A stretch of DNA of 64,000 nt from Thalassobaculum_A sp040219215 (GTDB lineage Bacteria > Pseudomonadota > Alphaproteobacteria > Thalassobaculales > Thalassobaculaceae). The stretch is from contig NZ_JAVJSX010000019.1 in the NCBI RefSeq assembly GCF_040219215.1, forward strand, positions 124,001-188,000. Reading direction: 5' to 3'. Below are positions 42,410-51,945 of this stretch, piece by piece. Position 1 is the first letter of the stretch; each line of letters opens with the position of its first letter. The position numbers were made by a program, and so were the translations under genes. The notes under the pieces are model-generated. The model was not told the origin of the DNA. It saw nothing but the letters and a program-made list of their open reading frames with translations, and searched no databases.

Positions 42410-43651
42410 ATGGCCAGCAACCTCTCACCGGTCGACGGCGAACGCTTCTGGAACACCCTGATGGCGTCGGCCGAGATCGGAAAAGGCTCACGCGGCGGTC
42501 TGGCCCGCCTAACGTTGTCGGAATCAGACGGGCAGGTGCGGAACCTGTTCCGGTCCTGGGCCGAAGCCGATGGTTACTCAGTCACGGTCGACCGGCTCGG
42601 CAACACCTTCGTGCGGCGCGGCGGCTCTGACGACAGCCTGCCGCCGGTGCTGGTCGGCAGCCACCTGGACACCCAGGCCGCCGGTGGCCGGTTCGACGGC
42701 ATCCTGGGCGTGATGGCCGGGCTGGAGATCCTGCGCGCCCTCGACGATGCCGGGATCACCACCCGGCGGGCGATCGAGGTGGTGAACTGGACCAACGAGG
42801 AGGGGGGCCGGTTCCCGCCACCGATGCTGTGTTCCGGGGTATTCGCTGGGATCCACGACCTCGACTGGGCGCTGCAACGCACCGATCAGACCGGCGTCAC
42901 GGTCGCACAAGCCCTGGATGCCATCGGCTGGGCAGGCGAAGCACCGGTCGGCAGCCGCGATCTGGACAGCTACTTCGAGATCCACATCGAGCAGGGACCT
43001 GCCCTTTGGGAAGCGGGAATTCCGCTGGGCATCGTGGTTGCTCCATACCTCGCCCGCGGAATGCGGATCGAGATCACCGGCGAGAATGCCCACAGCGGCC
43101 CCACCCCGATGGCCCGCCGCCGCAACGCGCTGGTTGGCGCCGCCAGCGTGGCGCTCGCCGTCAACCGGATCGGCCACGCCTACGCCGACCGGGAGGGCAA
43201 GTCGACCGTAGCCCGGCTGGAGGCATCGCCGAACATTCCCGGCATCATCTCCGACCGGGCGACCCTGTTTGTGGACTTCCGCAGCCCCGACCCGAAATTG
43301 ACCGCCGAGATGGAGGAGCGCATCAGGGCCTCCCTGCCCGACAGCGCCGCCGAAACCAGCACCGAGATCGCCGTGGGCGATTCCTGGACCTTCGGCGAGA
43401 CCTCGTTCGACCCGGAGTTGATCGACCTGGTGCGGCGCAGCGCCGACGATCTGGGTGTGCCGTACCGCGAGATGATGAGCCAGGCCGGTCATGACGCCTA
43501 CCACCTCGCGCGGATCACACCGACCGTTCTGCTGTTCACGCCGTGCGACGAGGGCATCAGCCACAACGAGGCAGAGAACACCCGCCTGGAAGACCAACTC
43601 CCTGGCCTGCAGGTACTGTTCGGCGCCGTTCTGGCCCGAGCCAATCGATAG
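42410..43651 (+). CDS. M20-family amidohydrolase (allantoate/N-carbamoyl amidohydrolase type)
   Basis: 413 residues. Di-metal ligands are in VGSHLDTQ, GRFDGILGV, NEEGGRF, EIHIEQGP and the C-terminal GISHNEAE; the lid domain with NAHSGPTPMARRRNA dimerises. HyuC/AllC-like enzymes hydrolyse N-carbamoyl amino acids or ureido compounds. AGGA precedes ATG. Coupled closely (12 bp) to the ureohydrolase gene, suggesting a nitrogen-salvage pathway. Confidence 0.85.
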   Translation: MASNLSPVDGERFWNTLMASAEIGKGSRGGLARLTLSESDGQVRNLFRSWAEADGYSVTVDRLGNTFVRRGGSDDSLPPVLVGSHLDTQAAGGRFDGILGVMAGLEILRALDDAGITTRRAIEVVNWTNEEGGRFPPPMLCSGVFAGIHDLDWALQRTDQTGVTVAQALDAIGWAGEAPVGSRDLDSYFEIHIEQGPALWEAGIPLGIVVAPYLARGMRIEITGENAHSGPTPMARRRNALVGAASVALAVNRIGHAYADREGKSTVARLEASPNIPGIISDRATLFVDFRSPDPKLTAEMEERIRASLPDSAAETSTEIAVGDSWTFGETSFDPELIDLVRRSADDLGVPYREMMSQAGHDAYHLARITPTVLLFTPCDEGISHNEAENTRLEDQLPGLQVLFGAVLARANR

Positions 43652-43663
43652 GAGAGAGGCATT

Positions 43664-44614
43664 ATGGCGGGTGATCCGAAGTTCCAACCGGTCGACGCCG
43701 CCGTGGTGCCGCGGTTTGCCGACGTCGCCACCTTCATGCGCACCAAGCGCCACGGCATCGACCCGGAGGTCGACATCGCGCTGGTCGGCGTGCCGTTCGA
43801 TCTCGGCGTCAACTACCGCACCGGCGCCCGGCAGGGTCCGGCCGGAGTGCGCGAGGCATCACGCCTGATCCGCCGGGTGCACCCGACCACCGGGGTATCG
43901 CCGTTCGACATCTGCAACGTTGCCGACCTGGGTGACGCGCCGGTCAATCCGCTCGACAAGTCCAAGTCGATCGCGCAGATCCAGGAATTCTACGAAATCC
44001 TGCGCGAGAACCGGATCGTCCCGATCTCCATCGGCGGCGACCACACCATCCCGACTCCCATCCTGCGCGGCCTGGTCAAGGACGAACCGGTCGGCGTGCT
44101 GCAGTTCGACGCCCATCCGGACACGCTGGCCGAGCTGTGCGGCGACACCGTCAACCACGCGACCTTCATGCGGCTGGGCCACAAGGAGGGCTGGATCGAT
44201 CCGAAGCGCACGCTGCAGATCGGCCTGAGGGGCAGCCGGTTCTCCGAAGGTGACATCCAGTACGGCATCGATGCCGGGTTTACGGTGATCACCATCGACG
44301 AGTTCGAGGCGATGGGCCGGGCCGCGGTGATCGCCAAGATCCACGAGGTGCTCGGCGACAAACCGTTCTACATCACCCTGGACATCGACGGCATCGACCC
44401 GGCGTTCTGCCCGGGCACTGCGGTTCCGGAGATCGGCGGCCTGATCCCGCGCGACCTGCAGGTGATCCTGCGTTCGCTGACCGGCAAGCCGATCATCGGC
44501 GCCGACATCAGCGAGGTCGCACCCTGCTTCGATCCGACCGGCATCACCTGCGTCACCGCCGCCAACCTGATGTTCGAGATGCTGTGCGCGATTGCACCGT
44601 CGATCGAACGCTGA
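43664..44614 (+). CDS. Agmatinase-family ureohydrolase
   Basis: 316 residues with the arginase/agmatinase Mn(II) motifs SIGGDHTIP, QFDAHPDT and TLDIDGIDPAFCPG. The family hydrolyses guanidino compounds (agmatine, guanidinobutyrate, guanidinopropionate) to urea plus the amine. GGAGAGAGG precedes ATG. With the M20 hydrolase it is probably a two-step guanidino/ureido degradation unit; the exact substrate is not readable. Confidence 0.87.
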   Translation: MAGDPKFQPVDAAVVPRFADVATFMRTKRHGIDPEVDIALVGVPFDLGVNYRTGARQGPAGVREASRLIRRVHPTTGVSPFDICNVADLGDAPVNPLDKSKSIAQIQEFYEILRENRIVPISIGGDHTIPTPILRGLVKDEPVGVLQFDAHPDTLAELCGDTVNHATFMRLGHKEGWIDPKRTLQIGLRGSRFSEGDIQYGIDAGFTVITIDEFEAMGRAAVIAKIHEVLGDKPFYITLDIDGIDPAFCPGTAVPEIGGLIPRDLQVILRSLTGKPIIGADISEVAPCFDPTGITCVTAANLMFEMLCAIAPSIER

Positions 44615-44760
44615 TGCGTTTTCGTCCGGTGCACGGCACAGGACGGCGTGCTATGAGTGGCCCGTCATTGCGACTGCGCGGAGGTTCGGACACACCGGTC
44701 GATCGCTGAGCGCCAACGCTGGGCGCCACCCCAACCGGCATCTGTTCGTTCATCCTCCTC

Positions 44761-45804
44761 ATGACATCCGGAGATTTGAGAGCCGACCGGCGGGTCGAAA
44801 CGGCGCGTGCGCTCCTGGACAGCGGAGATCATGACGGTGCCCTGTCCGTACTGGAACAGACGCTTGAGCTGACGCCCGATTGGCCGGAACTGCACTTTCT
44901 GATTGGTGAAACCGCTGCGGCATCCGGTTGCCGCGACCGGGCGGTAGCCGCGTACGTGCGCTATCTTTCGCTCAGTCCCGGCGACCGCCTGGGTGCCCTG
45001 CCCCATCTCGCCCTGCTCGGCGCCACTCCGCTGCCCGACGGCCTGCCATCGGCGTACGTGGCGGCGTTGTTCGACGAATATGCGCCGCGGTTCGAGCGCT
45101 CCCTGCTGGTCGGCCTGGACTACCAGGGGCCGGCGCAATTGCTGCAGGCCATCGAAGCGGTACGCGGTCCGAACGCGAGCTTTGGTTCGGTGATCGATCT
45201 CGGCTGCGGCACGGGGTTGGTAGGCGAGCGTCTGCGCCGACGCTGCACCTGGATCGAGGGCGTCGACCTGTCGGTCGCAATGATCGCGCAAGCGGACGGC
45301 AAGGGGGTGTACGACGCGCTCCATGTCGGCGAATTGACCGACCATCTGGCGAACGACACCCGCCGTTTCGACCTGGTGACAGCCGGCGACGTCCTGATCT
45401 ACCTGGGCGACCTGGCCCCGTTGTTCGAAGCTGTGACGCGACGTCTGGCCGATGGCGGCCTGTTTGCCGTGACGGCCGAGGCGGCTGAAACCGACTCGAC
45501 CGGCGTCGACCGGCGGCTCCGTCCGTCACGCCGGTTCGCGCACTCTGCCGACTACCTGACGCGTGTCGCCGGCGAACATGGGCTCGTCCTCCACCGGCAC
45601 GAGCGAACCGTTCTGCGCCGAGACGGCCCGGACGCGATTGAAGCCCACGTGATGGTGTTCGGGCGTGCTCCGGCGGACGGTCGACCGCGAACGCTAGCCC
45701 CGGAACGTCCAGAACTTGTTCAGCACGAAGTGCCAGAAGACCAGGCCGCCGGTCACCATGACCTGGGCGGCCAGATAAAACACGCCGAGATGGTCGACCA
45801 ATAG
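44761..45804 (+). CDS. TPR-containing class I SAM methyltransferase
   Basis: 347 residues. N-terminal helical repeats (RALLDSGDHDGALSVLEQTL, ELHFLIGETAAASGCRDRAV) are TPR-like. Then FDEYAPRFERSLLVGLDYQGP and SAM motif I VIDLGCGTGLVGERL, LSVAMIAQA and DVLIYLGDLAPLFEAV. This resembles predicted NodS-like/trans-aconitate-type methyltransferases with TPR fusion. There is no good Shine-Dalgarno upstream (TCCTCCTC instead). The last 37 codons are antisense to the GtrA gene, so the true C-terminus may have been replaced. Confidence 0.72.
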   Translation: MTSGDLRADRRVETARALLDSGDHDGALSVLEQTLELTPDWPELHFLIGETAAASGCRDRAVAAYVRYLSLSPGDRLGALPHLALLGATPLPDGLPSAYVAALFDEYAPRFERSLLVGLDYQGPAQLLQAIEAVRGPNASFGSVIDLGCGTGLVGERLRRRCTWIEGVDLSVAMIAQADGKGVYDALHVGELTDHLANDTRRFDLVTAGDVLIYLGDLAPLFEAVTRRLADGGLFAVTAEAAETDSTGVDRRLRPSRRFAHSADYLTRVAGEHGLVLHRHERTVLRRDGPDAIEAHVMVFGRAPADGRPRTLAPERPELVQHEVPEDQAAGHHDLGGQIKHAEMVDQ

Positions 45805-46086
45805 CGCCATCAGCGCACCGTTCAGGACCAGCCCGCTGGCCGCGACGGCGAGAAACTTCGGACCGGCCGACCGATGGGCACGGTCCGACCGGAACACCAG
45901 TTGCCGGTTCAAGACGTAGTTGACCAGCGCACCGGCCAGAAAGCCGATCACCGATGCCATGACCGGATCGACGCCGCCGAGTTCGACCAGCCCGGTCAGC
46001 GCTGAGTAGTGCGCGACCAGGCCAACGATCCCGACGGTCGCGAAGCCCAGGAACTGGCGCAGCAGGAACACCGCTCCACCGTTCAC
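45694..46086 (-). CDS. GtrA-family polyprenyl-glycan flippase-like protein
   Basis: 130 residues from the GTG at 46086, overlapping the YfhO stop (GTGA). Four TM helices: LRQFLGFATVGIVGLVAHYS, VIGFLAGALVNYVLNRQLVF, FLAVAASGLVLNGALMALLV and VFYLAAQVMVTGGLVFWHFVLN, with NRxxVF and NKFWTF motifs of GtrA. Proposed to flip bactoprenyl-linked sugars across the inner membrane. Confidence 0.82.
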   Translation of the reverse strand: MNGGAVFLLRQFLGFATVGIVGLVAHYSALTGLVELGGVDPVMASVIGFLAGALVNYVLNRQLVFRSDRAHRSAGPKFLAVAASGLVLNGALMALLVDHLGVFYLAAQVMVTGGLVFWHFVLNKFWTFRG

Positions 46087-48416
46087 CGGGCGTCTCCGAC
46101 GAGCATTGCCCAAAGATGTTCGACCGACAGCGGTTCGTAGATGAACTGAACGCGGTGCTTCCCCGCTGATAGCGAGGCCGCCATGAACAACGCGTTGGCA
46201 CGCCGCGGCTCCTGGCGCTCGCCGTCCACATAGGCAACCCAGCCCGGATAGCCGATGTCGTGCAGGACCACGAAGCCGGGCCGCTGCGCCGACACCTCAA
46301 GGTCGACCCGGTCACTGGTTCGTTCAAGCATCCGGACAAATCCTGCGCGTCCACGGACCTGCGCCGGCTGGATCGGCGGTTCCGGCAGCGGGTCGATCAG
46401 GGCTTCGCGGCGCCAGTCCAGACGCGGCAGGCCGCCTTGCTCGATCAGCGTTTCCGGATCGTACCGCCGCGCACCCTCGCGACCGATGAACAGGACCCGC
46501 GGCACTGTCCGTGGGTTCTCGTAAACCCAGCTGCCTCGAAATCTCAGGGCCGGCCCGAAAGCGGATGCGCTCGCCGGATCGACCTCTTCCATCGGTCCGC
46601 CGAGGACAATGATGCGCACCCCGAGCAGATCGGCGAAATCGGAGCGGTATCCGGTCATCAGGGTACCGAAGCGTCGCTCCAGGGTGTGCGAGTTCTGTTC
46701 GGACCCGACGGCCTTGTCATACTCGGCCAGCCGCAGCGGATTATAGCCGAGCGTGTCTTCGACACCGATCGACATGGGCAGGTTCTGCCAGGCACCGCCC
46801 AGCCCCAGGACTTCAACCCGCACCGGACCTTCGTACAGCTCGATCTCCGACACCTCGCATTCCAGCCACGCCGCCAGAGGCACGTCCTCGGGATCATCGA
46901 GCACCGTGAACGGCTTGATCGACATGGCGTTCAGCGGTGTGCCGACGGTGAAGATCCGCAGGTCAATCAGGGTCAGGAGCAGCAGGGCCGCAACCGCCGC
47001 TGTACGGCGCGCCGGAACGGCGGTGCGGCCCGACCGCACCGCCCAGGCGACGACCACGACTGCGGCGATAGCCATCGCCGCTGTGGTACCGAGGGCCGGC
47101 AATGTCTGGATCAATCGGCCCTGGCTATGCGCCACGCCTGCTCCGGCCGCCAGCAGCGCCATTGCGATCGCCGCTTCCACGCCTCGCCGCCACCCGGCAA
47201 CCACCGGCAGCCCGTCGCGCAGCACGCGGTCGCACAGCCAGCCGGCCGACAATGCCAGAGTCGCCCCCAGCAGGAAGGTCGCGTCCGCCGGGCGTCGAAA
47301 CCTGTCGACACCCGGAACATGGTCGAACAGCACCTCGAATATCGGCGTGTAGTGACCCAGCGCGTAGATCGCAAAGAACGCCGCAAGCGCCAGCGGCAAC
47401 CGGCCTTCGCCTTTCAGCAGCCGACCGCGCAGCAGCCCGATCCACAGGACCAGGACGATCGGGATCATCCCCACGTAAAGCTGAACGATGGTGCGATCCA
47501 CCGGCAGCTGCGGTGACCATAGTGCGCTGCCGGGCCCCCAGTAAGTCGTATGCGACGACACCCCACCGAACAGGTTGGGGATGAGCATGGTCAGCAGGCT
47601 CTCCGGCGGTATCGACTGCTTGGCCCCGAACGCAAAGGCGAAAGACGGGCGGTTGCTGACCTCCGCGAACTCGAGCGTGGCAAGCACGGGCACGGCTGCC
47701 AGCAACACCGCGACTGATACCGCCAAAAGACCGACCAGGAGACGCTCCTTGACGAAGCCGGCGCGATCGGAGGCTGCTGAGACCCGCGCCACTACGAATG
47801 CAAACAGCGCGATCAACCCCAGGAAGGCCACCTGATCGCGGCCGATAACCAGCATCCCGACGGCCAGCCCCGCGAGCAAGCCCCGTCGGATGGTCGGTCG
47901 GTCCAACGCCGCATCGAGCGCCAGCAGGACGACGGGGATAAAGGCATGACTCTGAACCAGCAGGGTGTGCTGCAGGCGGGCCGAGGCCGACGCGCCGACC
48001 ATCATCACCAGCGCGGCCAAGACGGCCGCCGCCGGGTGCCAGCCGCGTCGCAGGCCAAACAGCGCAGCGGCCAAGCCGCCGATCAGCAACTCGATCAGGA
48101 CCACGGCATCGCCGGCGCGCGCCGAAGGCTCGGGGTCGAGCGCGGCCAGCAGCAGGAAGCCTGGCGACAGGATCATCGACTGCGGGTCACCCAGCGCCGG
48201 CCGGCCACCGAAGCTCTCGGGCATCCACAGCGGCCAGTCGCCCTGTGCCAAATGCTCCGCGAGCCAGCGCAGCATCGCGAGGAAGTGGATCTTGGCGTCC
48301 CACGGGATGGTCAGGCCGCCAACCAGCCAGGGCCAGGCCAGCACAACCCAGGCGGCGGTAATCGCCGCCAAGGCGATCATTGCCTCCCGAAGCCGTGGCC
48401 GGTCCGCCAGAATCAT
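46083..48416 (-). CDS. YfhO-like large membrane glycosyltransferase
   Basis: 777 residues with about 12-13 TM helices in the N-terminal 500 and a periplasmic C-terminal domain (residues about 540-750, ending GYPGWVAYVDGERQEP and AGKHRVQFIYEP). This architecture matches YfhO of Bacillus, which transfers sugars from a polyprenyl phosphate to surface polymers. TIPWDAKIHFLAML near the N-terminus holds the catalytic-type Asp. ATGA overlap with GT2 upstream. Confidence 0.78.
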   Translation of the reverse strand: MILADRPRLREAMIALAAITAAWVVLAWPWLVGGLTIPWDAKIHFLAMLRWLAEHLAQGDWPLWMPESFGGRPALGDPQSMILSPGFLLLAALDPEPSARAGDAVVLIELLIGGLAAALFGLRRGWHPAAAVLAALVMMVGASASARLQHTLLVQSHAFIPVVLLALDAALDRPTIRRGLLAGLAVGMLVIGRDQVAFLGLIALFAFVVARVSAASDRAGFVKERLLVGLLAVSVAVLLAAVPVLATLEFAEVSNRPSFAFAFGAKQSIPPESLLTMLIPNLFGGVSSHTTYWGPGSALWSPQLPVDRTIVQLYVGMIPIVLVLWIGLLRGRLLKGEGRLPLALAAFFAIYALGHYTPIFEVLFDHVPGVDRFRRPADATFLLGATLALSAGWLCDRVLRDGLPVVAGWRRGVEAAIAMALLAAGAGVAHSQGRLIQTLPALGTTAAMAIAAVVVVAWAVRSGRTAVPARRTAAVAALLLLTLIDLRIFTVGTPLNAMSIKPFTVLDDPEDVPLAAWLECEVSEIELYEGPVRVEVLGLGGAWQNLPMSIGVEDTLGYNPLRLAEYDKAVGSEQNSHTLERRFGTLMTGYRSDFADLLGVRIIVLGGPMEEVDPASASAFGPALRFRGSWVYENPRTVPRVLFIGREGARRYDPETLIEQGGLPRLDWRREALIDPLPEPPIQPAQVRGRAGFVRMLERTSDRVDLEVSAQRPGFVVLHDIGYPGWVAYVDGERQEPRRANALFMAASLSAGKHRVQFIYEPLSVEHLWAMLVGDAR

Positions 48417-49438
48417 CGCCGTGCCGGGTCCTGGGCGACGCCGATCTCCAAAACCTCATCAACCCCGATGGACTGATCGACGATGTACAGAGGTCGCCGC
48501 TTCACCTCGGTGAAGACCCTGCCGACATACTCGCCCAGCACGCCCAGGGTGATCAGTTGAACGCCACCGAAGAACGCAACGGCCACCATCAGCGATGCAT
48601 AGCCGGGGACGTCGACACCTTCGATCAGCGTGCGGATCGCGATGAAAGTCCCGTAGAGCAACGCCAGCATCGACACCAGGACGCCGATGTACGACCAGAC
48701 CCGCAACGGCATCACGCTGAACGCGGTGACCGCATCCAGCGCCAGCATCCACAGCCGCCAGAACGACCATCGGGAGTGCCCGGCATGCCGCGCCTCCGGC
48801 GTGAACGGCACGGCCACCCGCCGGAACCCGACCCAGGCGTACAATCCCTTGCCGAACCGTCCGCGCTCGGGCAGCGCGTTCAACGCCCGCACCACCCGTC
48901 GGTCGAACAGCGCGAAATCGCCGCCGTGGCGCATCAGCTTCACTTCGCCGACCGCGTCGAAGAACCGATAGAACCGGCGTGTCAGCCAACGCCGAAGGCC
49001 TGGAAGTTCGCCGGACCGGTCGCGCTGGCCGTAAACGATCTGCGCGCCCTGCCGCCACTCGGAAACGAAGGTCTCGATCAGCTCGGGCGGGTGCTGCAGG
49101 TCGGCGTCCATCAACACGACCGCGGCACCGGACGCGTGTCGCAGGCCGGCCGCGAGCGCGATCTCCTTGCCGAAGTTTCGGCTGAACCGCAGCGCCTTGA
49201 TCCGCGGATCCCGGGCATTCAGCTCCGAGAGCCGTTCATAGGTCGCGTCCGTACTGCGGTCGTCGACGACCAGAACCTCGAACGGCAGACCGATCCGCTC
49301 AAGCGCCGCCGTCAGCCGGGCCAACAATGGGTCGAGATTGTCCGCCTCATTGTACGCGGGCACCACGACCGAGAGGCCGGACCGATCGGTCCCCGACGCC
49401 TCGTCTTTCGCCGTCATGATCTCTGGTACCGTGTCCAT
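48413..49438 (-). CDS. GtrB/CsbB-like GT2 undecaprenyl-phosphate glycosyltransferase
   Basis: 341 residues from 49438; ATG at 49417 also possible. GT2 core: LSVVVPAYNEADNLDPLLARL, VLVVDDRSTDATYE, ALRFSRNFGKEIALAAGL, VVLMDADLQHPPELI (DxD), GGDFALFDRRVV. Two C-terminal TM helices (WSYIGVLVSMLALLYGTF, YASLMVAVAFFGGVQLITLG) as in GtrB/CsbB. Makes a polyprenyl-phosphate-sugar donor for the YfhO protein. Confidence 0.85.
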   Translation of the reverse strand: MDTVPEIMTAKDEASGTDRSGLSVVVPAYNEADNLDPLLARLTAALERIGLPFEVLVVDDRSTDATYERLSELNARDPRIKALRFSRNFGKEIALAAGLRHASGAAVVLMDADLQHPPELIETFVSEWRQGAQIVYGQRDRSGELPGLRRWLTRRFYRFFDAVGEVKLMRHGGDFALFDRRVVRALNALPERGRFGKGLYAWVGFRRVAVPFTPEARHAGHSRWSFWRLWMLALDAVTAFSVMPLRVWSYIGVLVSMLALLYGTFIAIRTLIEGVDVPGYASLMVAVAFFGGVQLITLGVLGEYVGRVFTEVKRRPLYIVDQSIGVDEVLEIGVAQDPARR

Positions 49439-49515
49439 CTGCTTCGCGGCTACAGTGGGCCGCGAGGTCACCCCGGCGACACCTATCCCGCGTCCTCCGT
49501 TTCCGCGCAAGATGG

Positions 49516-50400
49516 ATGAGTACGTATCAACGCCTTCAAAAACCTGTGATCCTGTGCGCCGACGACTACGGTATCGCGCCGGGCGTCAGCCGCGGAATCC
49601 GAGCGCTGGCCGCTGCCGGACGCCTGTCTGCGACCAGTTGCATGGCGCTGTTCCCAGAATGGCCGGCCGAAGCCGGCAAGCTCGGCGACCTGGTCGACCG
49701 GATCGACGTCGGCCTGCACCTCACGTTGACCGATCATCCCCCGCTGGGCGCAATGCCGAAGTTGGCGCCCGGTGGCCGATTACCGCCACTCGGCCGACTG
49801 ATCCGCGACACCCACCTTGGCCGGTTGGACCGGGCCGAAATCTCCGGCGAGATCGGACGACAGTTGGATGCCTTCGAAGCGGCTCTGGGCCGGCCGCCGG
49901 CATTCATCGACGGTCACCAGCATGTCCATCTGCTGCCAGGGGTCCGTGACGGCGTCCTGGCATTGTTCGATCATCGCCTCGACAGGCGGACCACATGGCT
50001 GCGTTCGTGCTTTGAACCGACGGCAACCATCCTGCGGCGAAGGCGCGATGCGGCGCGGGCCCTGGTGATCGCGCAGCTCGGAAGGCCCCTCGCCCGAGTC
50101 ACTGCCGAGGCCGGCATCGCCACGAATGTCGGGTTCAGTGGCGTGACGTCGTTTCGGTCGAACCGCGCGGTGGACCATGATTTTGCCGGCTATCTTGACC
50201 ATACCGGCAGCCGGCCCCTGGTGATGTGCCATCCCGGCGAGGTCGATGACCTGCTGGCGGCCCGCGATCCGGTTCTGGCCTCCCGCGAAGCCGAGCTCGC
50301 CTATCTCCGCAGCGACCTGTTCGCCGAACGGATGGCTCGACACCATATGGTGCTGGCAAGAGGCCCTCATCCGGACGATAGAAACGCGATGCCGTCATGA
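49516..50400 (+). CDS. ChbG/HpnK family carbohydrate deacetylase
   Basis: 294 residues. The YdjC-fold motifs are LCADDYGIAPGVSRGI (metal Asp-Asp), GLHLTLTDHPP (HL) and INGHQHVHLLPG-like FIDGHQHVHLLPG. Members deacetylate N-acetylated sugars such as chitobiose, or act in hopanoid glycan modification. Next to the GtrB-YfhO-GtrA genes on the other strand. Overlaps the sterol desaturase-like gene by 4 nt. Confidence 0.83.
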   Translation: MSTYQRLQKPVILCADDYGIAPGVSRGIRALAAAGRLSATSCMALFPEWPAEAGKLGDLVDRIDVGLHLTLTDHPPLGAMPKLAPGGRLPPLGRLIRDTHLGRLDRAEISGEIGRQLDAFEAALGRPPAFIDGHQHVHLLPGVRDGVLALFDHRLDRRTTWLRSCFEPTATILRRRRDAARALVIAQLGRPLARVTAEAGIATNVGFSGVTSFRSNRAVDHDFAGYLDHTGSRPLVMCHPGEVDDLLAARDPVLASREAELAYLRSDLFAERMARHHMVLARGPHPDDRNAMPS

Positions 50401-51236
50401 AGGACGTTCTGTTCGCCCACGAGCCGGCCATCCGCCTTGGCATCTTCGCCGGGGTCTTTGCCGCGATGGCCTTATGGGAGTTGGCCGCTCCGCGACGGCA
50501 TCAGAAGATCGGGCGGCTGGGCCGGTGGCCCGGCAACCTGGGTGTCGTTGCCGTCGACACCATCCTGGTCAGGTTGTTGTTCCCGACGGCCGCGGTCGGG
50601 ATGGCGCTGCTGGCGGAAGCGCGAGGCTGGGGTCTGCTGGTCCTCATCCCGGTGCCGGGCTGGTTGGCGGTGATCGCCTCGGTCGTCCTGCTGGACCTGG
50701 CCATCTATCTGCAGCACCGGCTGTTCCACGCGGTGCCTTGGCTCTGGCGCCTGCATCGAATGCATCATGCCGACCTTGAACTCGACGTGACCTCCGGTAT
50801 CCGCTTCCATCCGGTGGAGATCGTGCTGTCGATGCTGATCAAGCTCGGGGTCGTGGTGGCACTCGGCGCTCCGGCCGTGGCAGTCCTGATCTTCGAGGTC
50901 CTGCTGAACGCGTCCTCCATGTTCAATCACAGCAATGTGCGCCTGCCGCAGTCGCTCGACCGGGCGCTGCGATGGGTGCTGGTTACGCCCGACATGCACC
51001 GTGTCCACCACTCGATCGTCCGCCGCGAGACCGACAGCAACTTCGGCTTCAATCTGCCGTGGTGGGACCGGCTGTTCGCCACTTACCGCGCCCAACCCGA
51101 GGCCGGACATCTCGGCATGACAATCGGGATCCCGCAGTTCCGGGATCCCGGAGAACTCCGGCTCGACCGGATGCTGCTGCAGCCCCTGCGCAGCGATACC
51201 CATGTCGAGCAGGAGCCCGGCAAGCCGGTCGGCTGA
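50397..51236 (+). CDS. Sterol desaturase/fatty acid hydroxylase family protein
   Basis: 279 residues with four hydrophobic regions and the His clusters HRLFH, RMHHAD, HSN and HRVHHS that bind a di-iron centre. Hydroxylates or desaturates a lipid substrate such as a carotenoid, sterol or fatty acid. Coupled to the deacetylase, suggesting joint modification of a membrane (e.g. hopanoid-type) lipid; this is inference. Confidence 0.85.
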   Translation: MKDVLFAHEPAIRLGIFAGVFAAMALWELAAPRRHQKIGRLGRWPGNLGVVAVDTILVRLLFPTAAVGMALLAEARGWGLLVLIPVPGWLAVIASVVLLDLAIYLQHRLFHAVPWLWRLHRMHHADLELDVTSGIRFHPVEIVLSMLIKLGVVVALGAPAVAVLIFEVLLNASSMFNHSNVRLPQSLDRALRWVLVTPDMHRVHHSIVRRETDSNFGFNLPWWDRLFATYRAQPEAGHLGMTIGIPQFRDPGELRLDRMLLQPLRSDTHVEQEPGKPVG

Positions 51237-51270
51237 GACATTCCCTTACACTGCTGAAGCAGTGAGCACG

Positions 51271-51849
51271 ATGATCGCACCCAGCGACACCGATCGGCTA
51301 TACGTTCTGACCGGCGGTCCAGGCGCCGGAAAGACGACCCTGGTAGAGGCTTTGGCAAAGGCTGGCTACGCCATATCCCCCGAAGCCGGCCGCGGCGTCA
51401 TCAAGGATCAGGCCGCCATCGAGGGCCAAGCGTTGCCGTGGTCCGACCCAGGCCTGTACGCCGAGCTGATGCTGAGCTGGGACATGCGCTCCCACCATCT
51501 GGCGCGCCGGCGGTCGGGACCTGTGTTCTTCGACCGCAGCGTGCTCGACACCATCGGATACTTGCGGCTTCTCGGGCGGACGGTGCCGGTCCACATGGAC
51601 AAGGCTGCCACAATGTTCCGGTACAATCGTCGGGTCTTCATCGCCCCGCCCTGGCCCGAGATCTTCGAACAGGATTCCGAACGCAGGCAAACCCTGGACG
51701 AAGCCACCCGAACCTATGAGGCGATGGTCACGACCTATCGCGACTACGGGTATGAACTGCAGGAGTTGCCGCGGGTGAGCGTCGACGAGCGGGTGGAGTA
51801 CATTGCAGCGCAGCTCCCGACCGCGTTCGCCACCCGGAATCGGCCATAG
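51271..51849 (+). CDS. AAA_28-like ATPase/kinase
   Basis: 192 residues from ATG 51271 (GTG at 51262 possible). Walker A TGGPGAGKTTLVEAL, acidic strand GPVFFDRSVLDTIGYL, a lid segment FIAPPWPEIFEQDSERRQTLDEA. This is the NadR/Ttd14-like AAA_28 family, nucleotide or small-molecule kinase-like. Function unassigned. Confidence 0.75.
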   Translation: MIAPSDTDRLYVLTGGPGAGKTTLVEALAKAGYAISPEAGRGVIKDQAAIEGQALPWSDPGLYAELMLSWDMRSHHLARRRSGPVFFDRSVLDTIGYLRLLGRTVPVHMDKAATMFRYNRRVFIAPPWPEIFEQDSERRQTLDEATRTYEAMVTTYRDYGYELQELPRVSVDERVEYIAAQLPTAFATRNRP

Positions 51850-51945
51850 CAACAACACAGCACCAGTGCTCAGACGGTGGTTGACGCTAATCAATGCCCT
51901 CGCCGACGCCCCCGGCATTCTGAGGGTACCGATCAGGGGGGCAGC

